Positions 46,471-57,154 of a DNA stretch of 64,000 nucleotides are shown in pieces. Numbering within the stretch: position 1 is the stretch's first letter; each line of letters begins with the position of its first letter. The notes beneath the pieces are model-generated. The model was not told the DNA's origin. It saw only the letters and a list, made by a program, of their open reading frames with translations, and made no database searches. The translations under genes and the position numbers were made by a program. The DNA is taken from positions 62,001 through 126,000 of the forward strand of contig AJFK01000470.1 of NCBI GenBank assembly GCA_000467715.1, read 5' to 3'. This DNA comes from Hysterium pulicare CBS 123377 (lineage: Eukaryota > Ascomycota > Dothideomycetes > Hysteriales > Hysteriaceae).

Positions 46471-48426
46471 TCACTCAAAAGCTGGTTCGACTCCAAGTAA
46501 CTTCATCCCATTTTCCAGCACTATCCTTGTGGCTTCATACAACTTGGTTTCAGCCGGAGTAATGCTATTCTCGTCTTCGCTTTCTTCAAAGCAGATTGAC
46601 AGCTGGCCGGTCACGTTGAACAGGTATGCGGTAATCGTAGCTGGCTCTAACGCTTGGTAGGCGGCATGGGTGATATCAGGATATTGAATTAGAAGTCGAA
46701 GCAGATTTGCTTGATCCTCATCTTCCAGGGCGGTATAGTCTTCGTCGGAAAGATCGGGGGAGGCTGGGTTGGCTTTGAGAATGGAACATAATTTCGCATA
46801 CCAGTACTGTAAATTTGGGCCGGTGCCTGGTTTGAAGGAGGTCATCTGATGGACGTCAAAGGCATGATGACTTGCCTTTCGAGCCGATAGTTCCTGGACT
46901 AAAAGGGCACTGGTCCCAAGATTAATAGCAGCGTTTTCAATGCCATCAAACAGGGCCGCTTCGTCTGCATTCTCCTTCAAAGATTCTTGCATTGCGCTTT
47001 GGCATTGATCGAGTATGTCGCCAAGCGTATGCCCATGACTCAGCTTCTCCGACATATGAGATACTTCGCTGAAGTGAACATGCTGCAGTTTGCTCGCAAG
47101 ATCAGCCAAATCCATGAGTTCGAGAATCTTAATGAGTCGTGAAAAGTGGAGGTTATGATCGGCTGCAACAACATAAATCATCTTGTCGAACGAGTACTTT
47201 TTGTTACGTTCCAGAACCGCCGCAAGGTCTCTAAGGAAGTACGTGCTGCTTCCCGTACGGTCTCGAATGATAATAGTGCCTGCTTTTGCCCCGTGCTTTC
47301 TCATGTCGATGATCCAAGATCCAGCGCTTTCTTCGCAAAGATCCTTGGTCTTCAAAATCTCCTCAACCTCAGCCATCGTCTCCGGACTGACTTGTGATTC
47401 TCCAGAATACTCATCAAAAGTGACGCCCAGCCGAGCGTACTGTTTCGTGTAGGTTTCAATATTCACGTCGCGGACACGCTTCCATAATGCGATAGTCTTC
47501 TCCTCACCCTCCTGCATTCTCTTGAAGAATTCGTTACGTTCCGCGAAGAGCCCCATGGCTTCAATCTCTGCGGGGTCTCCCCCTTCATCGCGAGCCTTCT
47601 TGCTGGCTACTTGCTCCGGCACAAATAGGTCATGTATTTTGTTGTACACTTCGAGGAGATGTCCGACGGGATCAGCCTCAAATAACTCTTCAGAGCCAAA
47701 CTTTTCCCACCCCACTCCCAAGAGTCCGATGGGCTTACCCCAGTCGCCCAGATAGTTGAGTTTGGTGACATTCCAACCCATACTCTCGTGAAGGGTGCTA
47801 ATATGGGCTCCAAGAATGGTACTCCGAAGATGTTTGCCCTGGAACTCGCTGGCGATGTTGGGAGATGAAAACTCGACTACTAACTTCTTTCTGCCAAGGT
47901 CAGGTGAAGATGGATCACGAACACTTAAGGAAATGTTTGAACCATATGAGCCTTGGCGATCATTGATGTAAGGAAGGAATATGCGGGGAAGCATCTGTGG
48001 CATGAACATGATCCGGAGATGAATGCCCTCGGGAAACGGAAGCATGAAAAGGGGACATTCGCACTCTGGAAACTACACTACTCGGTTAATCTTCTGAGTT
48101 CAAGAGAGTATTAGCTCATGAGGTTAATGAGAGTGCCGAACCTTTTGCATAAGGTCGAAAGCAAGGCTCTTTGGTTCTGTGCCGGAACTGAGTTTGGGTA
48201 GGATAACCGCGAAATCTCCATTTTCAATGTTGTTCGGCCATTGGATGGAATTGTAGGCGATCGCTACATTGCATTGAGTAAGGCTGCAGAGGATGTCCGC
48301 CAAGTACGAACGACCGATATCCAAAGGTTTATTCAGCACATCGGCTTGCGCAAACTGAGGGATTGGTGTCTTCAGTTTCAAACCTTCGAGGAAGGTCTGA
48401 AGCTTAGTGATAGAGAGTGTCTCCAT
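46471..48426 (-). CDS. Arginyl-tRNA synthetase-like protein with altered signature motifs
   Basis: Two exons (48142-48426, 46471-48072) give 628 residues, full family length. Class I ArgRS architecture is kept: an N-terminal Add1-like domain, LNYLGDWGKPIGLLGVGWEKFG, EYSGESQV, YFLRDLAAVLERNKKYSFDKMIYVV, LQHVHFSEV, and a DALR-type anticodon domain (PDITHAAYQALEPATITAYLFNVTGQL). However the HIGH-equivalent reads QGKH (173-176) where eukaryotic ArgRS has HAGH. The KMSKS-equivalent, usually MSTRKG, reads MSEKLSHG (435-442), and the N-domain is poorly conserved. It looks like a divergent paralogue rather than the housekeeping enzyme. It may still bind arginine or tRNA; catalysis is doubtful. Confidence 0.85.
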
Positions 48427-49016
48427 GCTTTTAGAGCCGCGCTATTATACTTGAACTATCTGAAGGTGAGAGGTAAGCTAATCGATAAGCGTATTGATAT
48501 CCTGAACAGTTGAATAGTCTTATTTGCTGAAGAGGGGAGCTCTGTTGAAATCATGGATGCATCTGGGTGAGATAATCTGTTCTATTAAACTTTAAAGGGC
48601 GTGTTGTAGGTCCCGAGGCTGTTCAGTCATAAGACGTTGCAGGGATTCCGTACTAACCCTCGTGGTTAGCGCGGATTGGGTACAGATGACCCAATGAAAG
48701 CCGTACCACACCCACCCACTACTCTGGCTATGCAGGCTTTCATACCATGCAGTGGTCTATTGACGGCATTAACTGCGAAGAAGCTTCTCCGGGAATGCAG
48801 ATGCGAAGTTGTCGTTGATGTGATATATTGGAACACCATAGACTTAGTCCAAGGGTCGGATGCGAGTCAGCATTAGACATAACCAAATGGGCCGCAATGA
48901 TCTATTCTGACTGTATAAAGTGACAACAGGAATTTGACAGTCAGCGTATGAAGGATGATACATGCAATGCAGGTCTAGGTATCGGAGATAGTGATTCAAC
49001 ATATTGGAGCGGGACT
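48427..49016. other. Intergenic
   Basis: Promoter of the ArgRS-like gene and 3' flank of the next. Two short plus-strand frames without domains. Confidence 0.45.
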
Positions 49017-51191
49017 TCAAACCGTAAGGTTTTCCACGTCGATGCCAACAGTGCTACCACTAGAATCGATTGGACGTCTCCTTCGCGCAAGTTTATTAGC
49101 GAAAGACTTCATTGACAAGTAGTGGGTTGTTTTGCCAAAGCTTTTGGTTTTCGTTTCCGCCATGACTCCCTTCCACCACCAAGGCCGACGAAAGAGTGCC
49201 TCGACGATTACAAATGTCAACTTGGCCATCACCATTATGACGACGGCAACGATGACGAAGGATTTGGGATTTAACGCAACAGTTATGACCTCCTTCTGCA
49301 TTGAGAAATATGCGGCAGCAAGCATGAAGGGAGATGTAATCTGGAGACAATTAACGTTCCAAACGCTTAGGTGTATAATGGGTACGCACTGTAAATGCAA
49401 GTCCATTACGCTGCGCTGCCTCGTTGCTTTCAAGAATCAAACGTAGTTGAAGCTATATTTGTTAGTAAGAGGATCACTTTGGAGTGGACGTAAGGAGGCT
49501 TCGACAAACTTGATTTGTCTTACAATTTTGGAAGAGTTATGGCATCGATTCCTTAAAATTAGTAATCTCTTTTGAAGACTCTCCAGTGCCTCAAACGTTT
49601 CCTTGATGGCGCGAAGAGATTTCTGAGCATGGCGATTTGAGACCTCGGAGGAGTTTACGATATCCAAACAATAGCCCTTATCTACGTTGGACTCCTCGAA
49701 TTGCTGCCAGGCTTCGTTCGTTACGCGGAGGACGTCTAACAACTCATTTAAGAGTTCCATACTCTGTTGGGTCCAATCAAAAGCCTTCTTTGGATCTTCA
49801 TCTCGTCCTCCTGTGGCTGTGGACTGCCGCGACAGATGAGCAGAGAGGGGATTTTTCTGATCGAGCCTCAGTAAGAAACTGACTAATATAGACGACCATC
49901 CTAGGGAAACAGAGAGTTCCAACATACGTATTTTTTGATGTTATGTTCCACAAACCCGACTAGGCACTCCCATTCCGTTAAAATCTGAGCTGTACGGATC
50001 TCGACTGCTTTGAGAAAGTATTCCCGAGGGTTGGTTAACGGCAAATCTGCGTAGAGATCTCCCTGCGAAGCAATCGGATCTTTCTGACAGCCACGGCTGG
50101 GAGGTTTAAAGTCTTCGTTATCGCAGTCCGTGTCAACGAAAGCATACGCGACCCAGCGAAAGTCGTCTGAACCAGATATGACAATAGAGATCTGCGCTTC
50201 GCATACACTAATACTACGCCCTTTTGCGGATTGTAATCTGGGACTTTGATTGGATAAGAATGTCAAGTCTGTCCATTGTCTCGAAAGCCTCGAAAGCCTC
50301 GATTTACTGTTTTCTGCATTCTCTACGCTGCTTTTGCCTGACGGGAATTCTATCAGCTTACGGTAAGCTAGATGGAACCGCAATTGGAAGCTAAGAGGTG
50401 CCCGCTAGGAGTTTGGAATACCTCCAGTCAGCGATCACCTCAATGCGTCGGTACTTGATTGACGGGACTTACGAAAATTTCGACCTTGATTGAAGTCTTG
50501 AGCGTTAAGTAGTTCCAGATAGCATCTCTCAATAGCGGGCCATGGTCCAACAAGACTGTTTTTGCGAGAGCGAGAACGTAGTAAGGATCAGGATTTGCGA
50601 CGTAACTGCGAAAGACGCTTAGTGGGGTATCATGGACGTCAGGAGGAAAAACCACGCTTACATAAGGCGCCTATCCGCACCATGCGTGTCGACTCTATCG
50701 AAGCGCTAAGTTTCCATCAGATTTGACCTTGGCAAGTTTCATGGCGGGTTGTTTCATACCGGAACTTTCAGTAGGTGATAGAGTTCAGTTGCAGTTAGCC
50801 GACTTTTGGAATTCCGGACAGATTCGCCGGTCCTGCGGCAGTGTGCACACCTGCACCTTTCATCAAGCCATGCAGCCCGTCGTTGTCCTGCATTATCAAC
50901 AACTGATTCGAGATCATCTGCGCGGAGTTTTTCGCAGAACTCCTTCACTTCCTCGACCCTACAAAAAGGCATCCGTTCTTCACAATCCTGCTGCAAAAAG
51001 ATGCTCAAGTCATCGCTTTCTTCATCTACATCACTGTCCGGGTCATCTTCATCGTCACCATCACCGGAATTAATGCTTCTTAGATGTTCCACGTAGAATC
51101 TATTGTCTTTGTGACCTTGGTCAACTGAAAACGCTGGATTCCATTCCTTGGTCCAGTGGCCAGTGGGACGGTGTCTCAGTTCCCCGCTCAT
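49017..51191 (-). CDS. Fungal protein with C-terminal CorA-like transmembrane module
   Basis: Five exons (50760-51191, 50473-50670, 49928-50404, 49443-49856, 49017-49340), all in phase 0, give 614 residues from the ATG at 51191. Near the start is an acidic run (DGDDEDDPDSDVDEESDD). A central domain reads SFQLRFHLAYRKLIEF then FRWVAYAFVDTD. A helical segment with LRAIKETFEALESLQKRLL leads to two hydrophobic spans (FMLAAAYFSM and SFVIVAVVIMVMAKLTFVIV) in the position of the CorA-like membrane module of many fungal proteins. The GMN-type ion-selectivity signature of true CorA is not seen. Such proteins are common in fungal variable gene sets; function unknown. The last splice (donor GTTTGA) is the weakest. 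More exons probably lie upstream (51,192-52,170). Confidence 0.6.
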
Positions 51192-52170
51192 TGCTCCCTC
51201 CCCAGTACAAAGCTGAAAGCTTGCGAAGTTTGGTGGATTTTGCTATCTTGTATGGGAAACTTATCTCATAGGAAAGTGATTGCTCTTCCTTTTGGCCAGA
51301 GTAAGTATTATAATCAGCGGATATGAGACTCGTAGTGATGGAAGAAGCAGAAGCGTCAGAGGTAGGCACTAAGGCCAAGTCTTCGAAAAAAAGCCTGTGT
51401 GTGGTAAAGATAGCAACTCATCAACATGATGATGACCTTAACGGGTCCCTTTGGGAATGAACTCTTCACAGGACGAATGATGATGCGAGGTTGTACAGGG
51501 GGTTTCCAATGAGAGGAGGCTGAGAAGAAATTTGTATTAGGTGAGAACCTGCTCAAAAGAGACAGAAAGTAAGGATGAAGAGGGCAAGAGATGCTGAGAG
51601 AAGTTGTCAAACTCTTTGTAAGGCTTCAATCCTGGGGTAAATATTAATATTGTACACCAAGGATATGAAAGGCGTAGTCTTCAACTTCTCCTCCACCAGG
51701 TTGTACCAATACCATTCCCTGTCCTGCTGGTTCATCGTTGTCCGAATCCTTCGAGCTATCTTGACTTTGGTCGACATCTTTGATTGCACGCCGTGCTACA
51801 CGAAATACGCCTGCTGAGCTGGCAGATTTCATATAGTTGAATGTGAGCCCCAATCGCATAGTTGGATTTGCTAAAGAGGCAACGGAAGACGATGGGGAGC
51901 GGAGGTCGATAGAAGGCAATCGTCCTTTGTATGCAATAAATACGGTTCATCGATTATATTGGACGCGTCTTCCGTATCTTCGAGCCAACCGCCCGATGGT
52001 CGGACCTGCACTTTTGTTGTCTGGCAGTAGGCGCATCGCGAGGCGCCACATGCCGGGCAAGGGTTCGTCATAATGTTGATGCCTGAGTGCCCACATGCAC
52101 ACTGCATCGGCCACTTAGAATTGATTGATGCTGCATGTTCGGGGTAAGACGTCCACTCACGCATGTCCAT
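51192..52170 (-). CDS. Probable upstream exons with a zinc-ribbon-like motif
   Basis: Three open stretches on the minus strand read like protein but are in different frames: 51,900-52,170 with QCACGHSGINIMTNPCPACG then RCAYC, 51,650-51,919 with MRLGLTFNYMKSASSAGV, and 51,200-51,400 with EDLALVPTSDASASSITTS. The Cys pattern CxC, CxxC, CxxC resembles the N-terminal zinc ribbon that precedes CorA-like modules in related fungal proteins. I therefore suspect one gene with the model downstream, but I could not find introns that close all frames. It may be a separate gene or partly broken. Confidence 0.35.
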
Positions 52171-53406
52171 ATGTACGCGTATTTTTTCTTCGCCTAGTGT
52201 CGGGTTAGCGTGTCCAATCCGCTATAGCAGGCGGAATTTAAGGCGATGGATTGCCCAACCACCCAGCTGCACAGTTGCCTGGCTCATTGTAGCTCATAGG
52301 AAAATGTCGGACTCGTTAGTGCCTGTATTGTAATTGAGATTTATTTACCATTTCGATATTCGTTATTGAACAAATGTCATTGATAGGAATCGTTGGCTCG
52401 GGCGACCTCGGGACGCACGAGAAGCCGAGTAAGCAGCGTTGTTAGAAGGTTTGTGCGCAAAAAGAAAAGGCAAAATTCTTGAAGTTTTCGATATTCCAAT
52501 AAAGACGCTCCGGTTCCAAATGAATATTCAAATTGATTCTTGCTGCGATTTTGACTTCTGCCGCAATTGCCCAATGGTATGAGAGGTATGAATAAGTGGT
52601 ACATCAAGCGAGTTGTGGGATGGCCATAAAGGTTCCTATAAACCCCCACGACCCCTTATTCTAATTGAAGCTAAGAGCTAAGGAAATAAAGTCCGAGAGA
52701 GACATGCAGTGATAAGATGCAGTCAGCCCCTTGCGCCGCTGGAAGTGATAAAAGTCGGTCAATCACAGCTTAGCGATGCGGATGATCCCATTGGCCACAA
52801 ACGTGACTTTTCCATTGGTCACAAAATATGGCTTGAGCATTTGAGCGCTCGGCTATACATTCACAGGACGGATTACCACTTCAACGTCTCGAGATGTTAC
52901 TGTATAGATGCACCTGAGGACCGAATAAGGATCAGGCCATAGCCTATACTACGCGTACATGTTTTGCTAGTAAAAAATGCTTTCAAGACGGTGGAAAAAT
53001 GGCGAGATTCCTGCTTCTGGTAACGGGCCGTGCTGCGCTGGCACCACATACTGCCACTTCCTCCTCATTTCACGAGCTTGAACATGACGATGCCCACAAG
53101 CATTCAAGGCAGTCTTTCCAATGGTCTTCACCGCTCGTAAGGCTGATTCAGTCAAGGTTTAAGCGATATGATGGCCTGGACGGTTGGAAGGGAATTAGGA
53201 TATTATCATTCGAAGAAGGCGATTTCGATGTCCACCTATACCCTCTCTTAGAAAACTAGGCGGTCATAGCTCGTCCTCCCATTTTCGATGAGCTCGGCGT
53301 CTAGTGTATTTCGTGCTCAATTTTGTGAGAGTTTGCCCCCTTTTACCGGGCGCCTGCGCAGCCTGTGTCAACTTCGAAATGATTGGAGTTGGTCTGGAGA
53401 CCCACT

Positions 53407-53464
53407 ACCGTATAATCTCTCATAACTCAATGGTGCTAGGCTGGATGTAAAGGATCGTTCTAAT
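53407..53464 (+). repeat. Inverted repeat, left arm
   Basis: GTATAATCTCTCATAACTC followed by GGTGCT and GGC-GGA-type blocks pairs with the reverse complement of 53,757-53,813. Nearly all differences in the first 35 bases are transitions. Confidence 0.6.
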
Positions 53465-53756
53465 CCTTTCGTGGTAGATGGGTCGTGCTGGTGACCCCTG
53501 ATCTAGCTCGTTTTGATGTATTTTGATATTTGCTGGGTGGAAATTTCTGACGTACGAGTTTGGTCGACCTCTTCTGTAGAAATATTAGTTATTTCATCCA
53601 TCAAGTTCATCCATCTAATTCGACAGTCACCCGTCGTCGCCATCTTTGTTTCTAGCAATTGGCAATGAAATCTACATACAATCTACGAGTTGACGTTCTA
53701 CAGTTGTCAGTCGTCAATCAACCACACCAAAACAGGTTTAATTAAGGGGGTACGGA

Positions 53757-53813
53757 CCACCAAGAATCCTTCTCCTTCCGGCCCAGCACCGTCGAGTTAT
53801 GAGAGATTATACC
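53757..53813 (-). repeat. Inverted repeat, right arm
   Basis: Read on the minus strand it repeats the left arm, with CGACGGTGCTGGGCCGG where the left arm has the C/G-poorer version. The spacer is about 290 bp. Solo ends of a mobile element or two nearby copies in opposite orientation are possible. Confidence 0.6.
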
Positions 53814-56800
53814 GTGTGTAGAGTAGGGAACACTTGCACAAGAATAGCCATGCACCCGGGTCCGCTACACCTTGGTAGCCTGTTCACTCCACGAATCAGG
53901 ACCACCGAGTAATCTTCGTGTTCGTCTCAATAAAGGTTTTTCGGAGCGCTGCCAGCAGAGTATCGTTACGGCCGGTTATGGGAGTCAGGCGTTCTCAGAT
54001 ACTAAATTGTCGCTGAAGGATTAGATGTGAGCAGTGGTCATGGTGGTCGTGCGGATACTTGTTAACCTCGACCGAGGCGTGGAATCATGATAATCCAGGA
54101 CATACATCGAAGAGACGAAGGCACAAGAGGTGTAGACACGATTGATGAAAATATTAAATCTCTCGTGAGTTTGCCTAAACAGTTAGCAGATTGGTTACCA
54201 GGAAAAGAGTAGAATCAAAGGTGGGTTAGACTCATTTTACTCTTATGCCCGTAACAAAGTAAAACAAAATACCGCATCAAAGACTATCTGAGGAGACACT
54301 GTGAAAGTCGTCCTAATCAGCTAATATTCAATGGTGTTACGCCCCACAAATGTGCAACCGGAGGGTCCACAGACGAAAGCGTATTGAGGCATAATAAAAT
54401 ATTGTGAGTGACGATTCAGTAATCGCACGAGATGATTGTGCTTATGAAGAAGCCGATAGACCAGGAGAATGCAGCGGTACCGCCTAACGGGGACCTTGGC
54501 TCCTTCTCTGACAATGCGAAAAACTCTTTCTGCACGTACACCACCATTTTACCTCCGACGGTACGGCCGAGCGAATACGGTGTCGATCAACCGGTTGAAG
54601 ATTACTGTACTAGGTGTTGATTGTTGCTAGCGTAGCGAATTAGGTTCTCTAAATACCCAGCAAAGACTGTAAGATTCTCCGTGCACAAAATCTTACGCGA
54701 CAGCTCGGCGTTCCACCGGAGGTGAAATGTTGATGTACTTGATGATCATCTGGGTCATGACTTCCTGTGTACCGTGTAGTAGTGGAGTGTGGCAGTGGGT
54801 CGCATCAGTTAGTCGTTGATTACCGGGAATATTGACCTTATTTGGATTGACCAGGTTACTGTAGAAATCTTTCTTGGACCTCACGATCTTATTACCGAGA
54901 AAGGGGTCGAGAGTATCGTTGCCGGAGAGATGATCGCTCCGAGAACAGCTACGGCTGTAAACTTATGTGTCATTGATAAAGCGAAGGTTTTATAATCAAG
55001 CGACGGGACTCGCTCGTGTCGCTCTTGAAGATGACGAAAACTCAGGGTCTGGAACGTCACTTGTAGTTTTAAGTTCTATTTGTGCCAGAATGTCAGACAC
55101 ATCTGGTTGCGCGAGGTGAAGTTCGCTGCTGAAGATGCTGGTAACGGTGTATCGGAGAGACGAAACCGAACGTTGCTTACAGACACCGCTAAATATTTTA
55201 ACAAGTACGTGCCCAATGGCTAGTCATAGAGCGCGAGCGACGGAAGTGTGGTGTACTTGCAGTGAATTGGTTAAAGAGTTCCAAATAGGCGGTGTGAGCT
55301 TCTCCTAGATTCTGGTTAGGCTATGGGCAAGAGTCTTTCTTAAATTTTACAACAAGCGTGGAGTTGGTGCCTAGGATCAAAGACTCTTGTGTCAACGGCC
55401 GTAAACGATTGTCTTGTTGCAATTCTTAACCATGAAGGCTCTTAACTTGAGACCTTGATTTCGAATCTTCTTCTTTGCAGAGTAGATTGCTCCGTCCTTG
55501 AGAGATTCATAAGTTCAAAAGAGCGGAAGAGAGAAAGCGGAACAAGAAAGAGGCAGAAGAGTAGAGGGTGAGAAAATGGTATGATGATTGGTAAAAAAAG
55601 GCCGAAGAATTCTCATAGAAAGGATAAAGACAAAAGAGCCTTCTCGAAACTCTGGTGATCGAGACTATGGTGTTACATTTGCTTTTCAATAAAGATCTGA
55701 TGGACTGGGTTCGATTACATACTGGTTTCCGTCTCATCCACTCTGAGTTAGACTACAACAGACTCTTAGAGAATGTTCTGGGTTTGTGATGACTGGGAGT
55801 TAATACGAGATTGAGACCTCATTTGACTCGAAATCAAGAGCTTGTAGAACTTCGCTGGGCTAGCCTTAGACGATGTCTGGGGAAGTTCTTCCCGTCCAGA
55901 GTCACAATATTGAAATATATGACGAGTAGAACTCCCGTGCGAAGGTCAACACGGGACTGAAAGATGAGAGCAGACAACGCTCGACGAGAGTAGACGGTGG
56001 TGTGAAGTGTTACCGCAAAAGCTAAAGAATCCAGATGTGCTTTGACTTATGAAGCTTTAGGAAAATGAGCACATCCCGAGCCAGAAAATATGCTTTCAAA
56101 AATGTGTTGAGTGAAGTGGTGAGGTAGAGTTTGTCGAAAGTGACGTAGTTGCTTACTAATACTAGGACGTGCGACAAAACATTCGTGCAATCCCGAATCA
56201 ATTTCTTTCACAATGAGTAAAACATCTTGACAATTGCTAACAACAAACTGACACAACATTCCGAAGCATGATAGGTGCGAATACTCTCGAAGTTAGGCCG
56301 AAATCGCCAAGGGAGATGGCGTGGAAAGCTGAAAGCTGAACTCACGCCTCCAGCACATTTCAATACGCTTTCGCCATTACAACTTGGGTATTCTTTCCCC
56401 CACATTTTAGCTGATCTAAATGTCTTATCTACGGCTGAACAGCTATTGGAGCTGTCATCTTCAATAGCTGTACAACCTGCGTTCTGACCTCGTGAAGGAA
56501 TGAACAGATGAGCATAGACTTGACTTTAGGCTTAGGCGATGCAACATCGAATTACACCAAAGCAGCACGACGAAAGGCTCAGAGTATCGAGTTTGCATCA
56601 TACACTTCATCTGTTACCTTCCATAATACACGGACATCGAATTCGCGATGAAGCAGATGCGGTGTTAATGCTTAAATCTTACGCTAGCCCGGATTTATGA
56701 AGTTTGGATTTTGGGAAGTGAACAATGGCCCGCAATGAATCCATATGAGAGGGTCTTCCGTAACATCACTCGAAGCTCGTCCTCGAAAATCAGCGACCGG

Positions 56801-57154
56801 TGGCTGGCGGAATTGTCAGCATCTTACTGCATATTGCACCGGAGGAGCTTCCGTCTACACACCATTCCAGAGCATTGGACATTTGAATCGTATTTTATGG
56901 CTGAAAATCGCGACTCCGCTCTTCGATCTGATTGTGGCGTCCAGCTGAGTTTCGTATGATGATCGCAGTACGTTCTCAGCCGTAAGGCTGAGGGGATGCC
57001 AAGTGCTTAACGTAGGAGCCCGTCTTATAAGAATACGTCTTTTTTCCCGCCTACATCAGTCTTCAGATCTCGTTAATATCATACTCATCATTGAAAAGAA
57101 GTCTGACAGGCTTCACTGAAGTGACCCTATTTTCTCCACTCAATCTTTACCAAG

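Larger units (their letters stand above)
52171..57154. other. 4.98 kb gene desert with an inverted repeat
   Basis: No gene is supported. An 87-codon plus frame at 52,999-53,259 starts with a hydrophobic MARFLLLVTGRAALA, but nothing else supports it. An inverted repeat lies at 53,407-53,464 and 53,757-53,813. Between 54,000 and 56,600 both strands are full of stops and AT tracts, consistent with decayed repeat DNA of unknown family. Confidence 0.45.

Noticed and set aside
52999-53259. Small ORF with a hydrophobic N-terminus (86 residues)
   Set aside because: Not enough to claim a secreted peptide: the hydrophobic run is short and no cleavage-like context or homologue is known to me.
54000-56600. 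Possible retroelement remains in the desert
   Set aside because: The translations show no integrase, reverse transcriptase or capsid motif I can recognise, so no element family is claimed.
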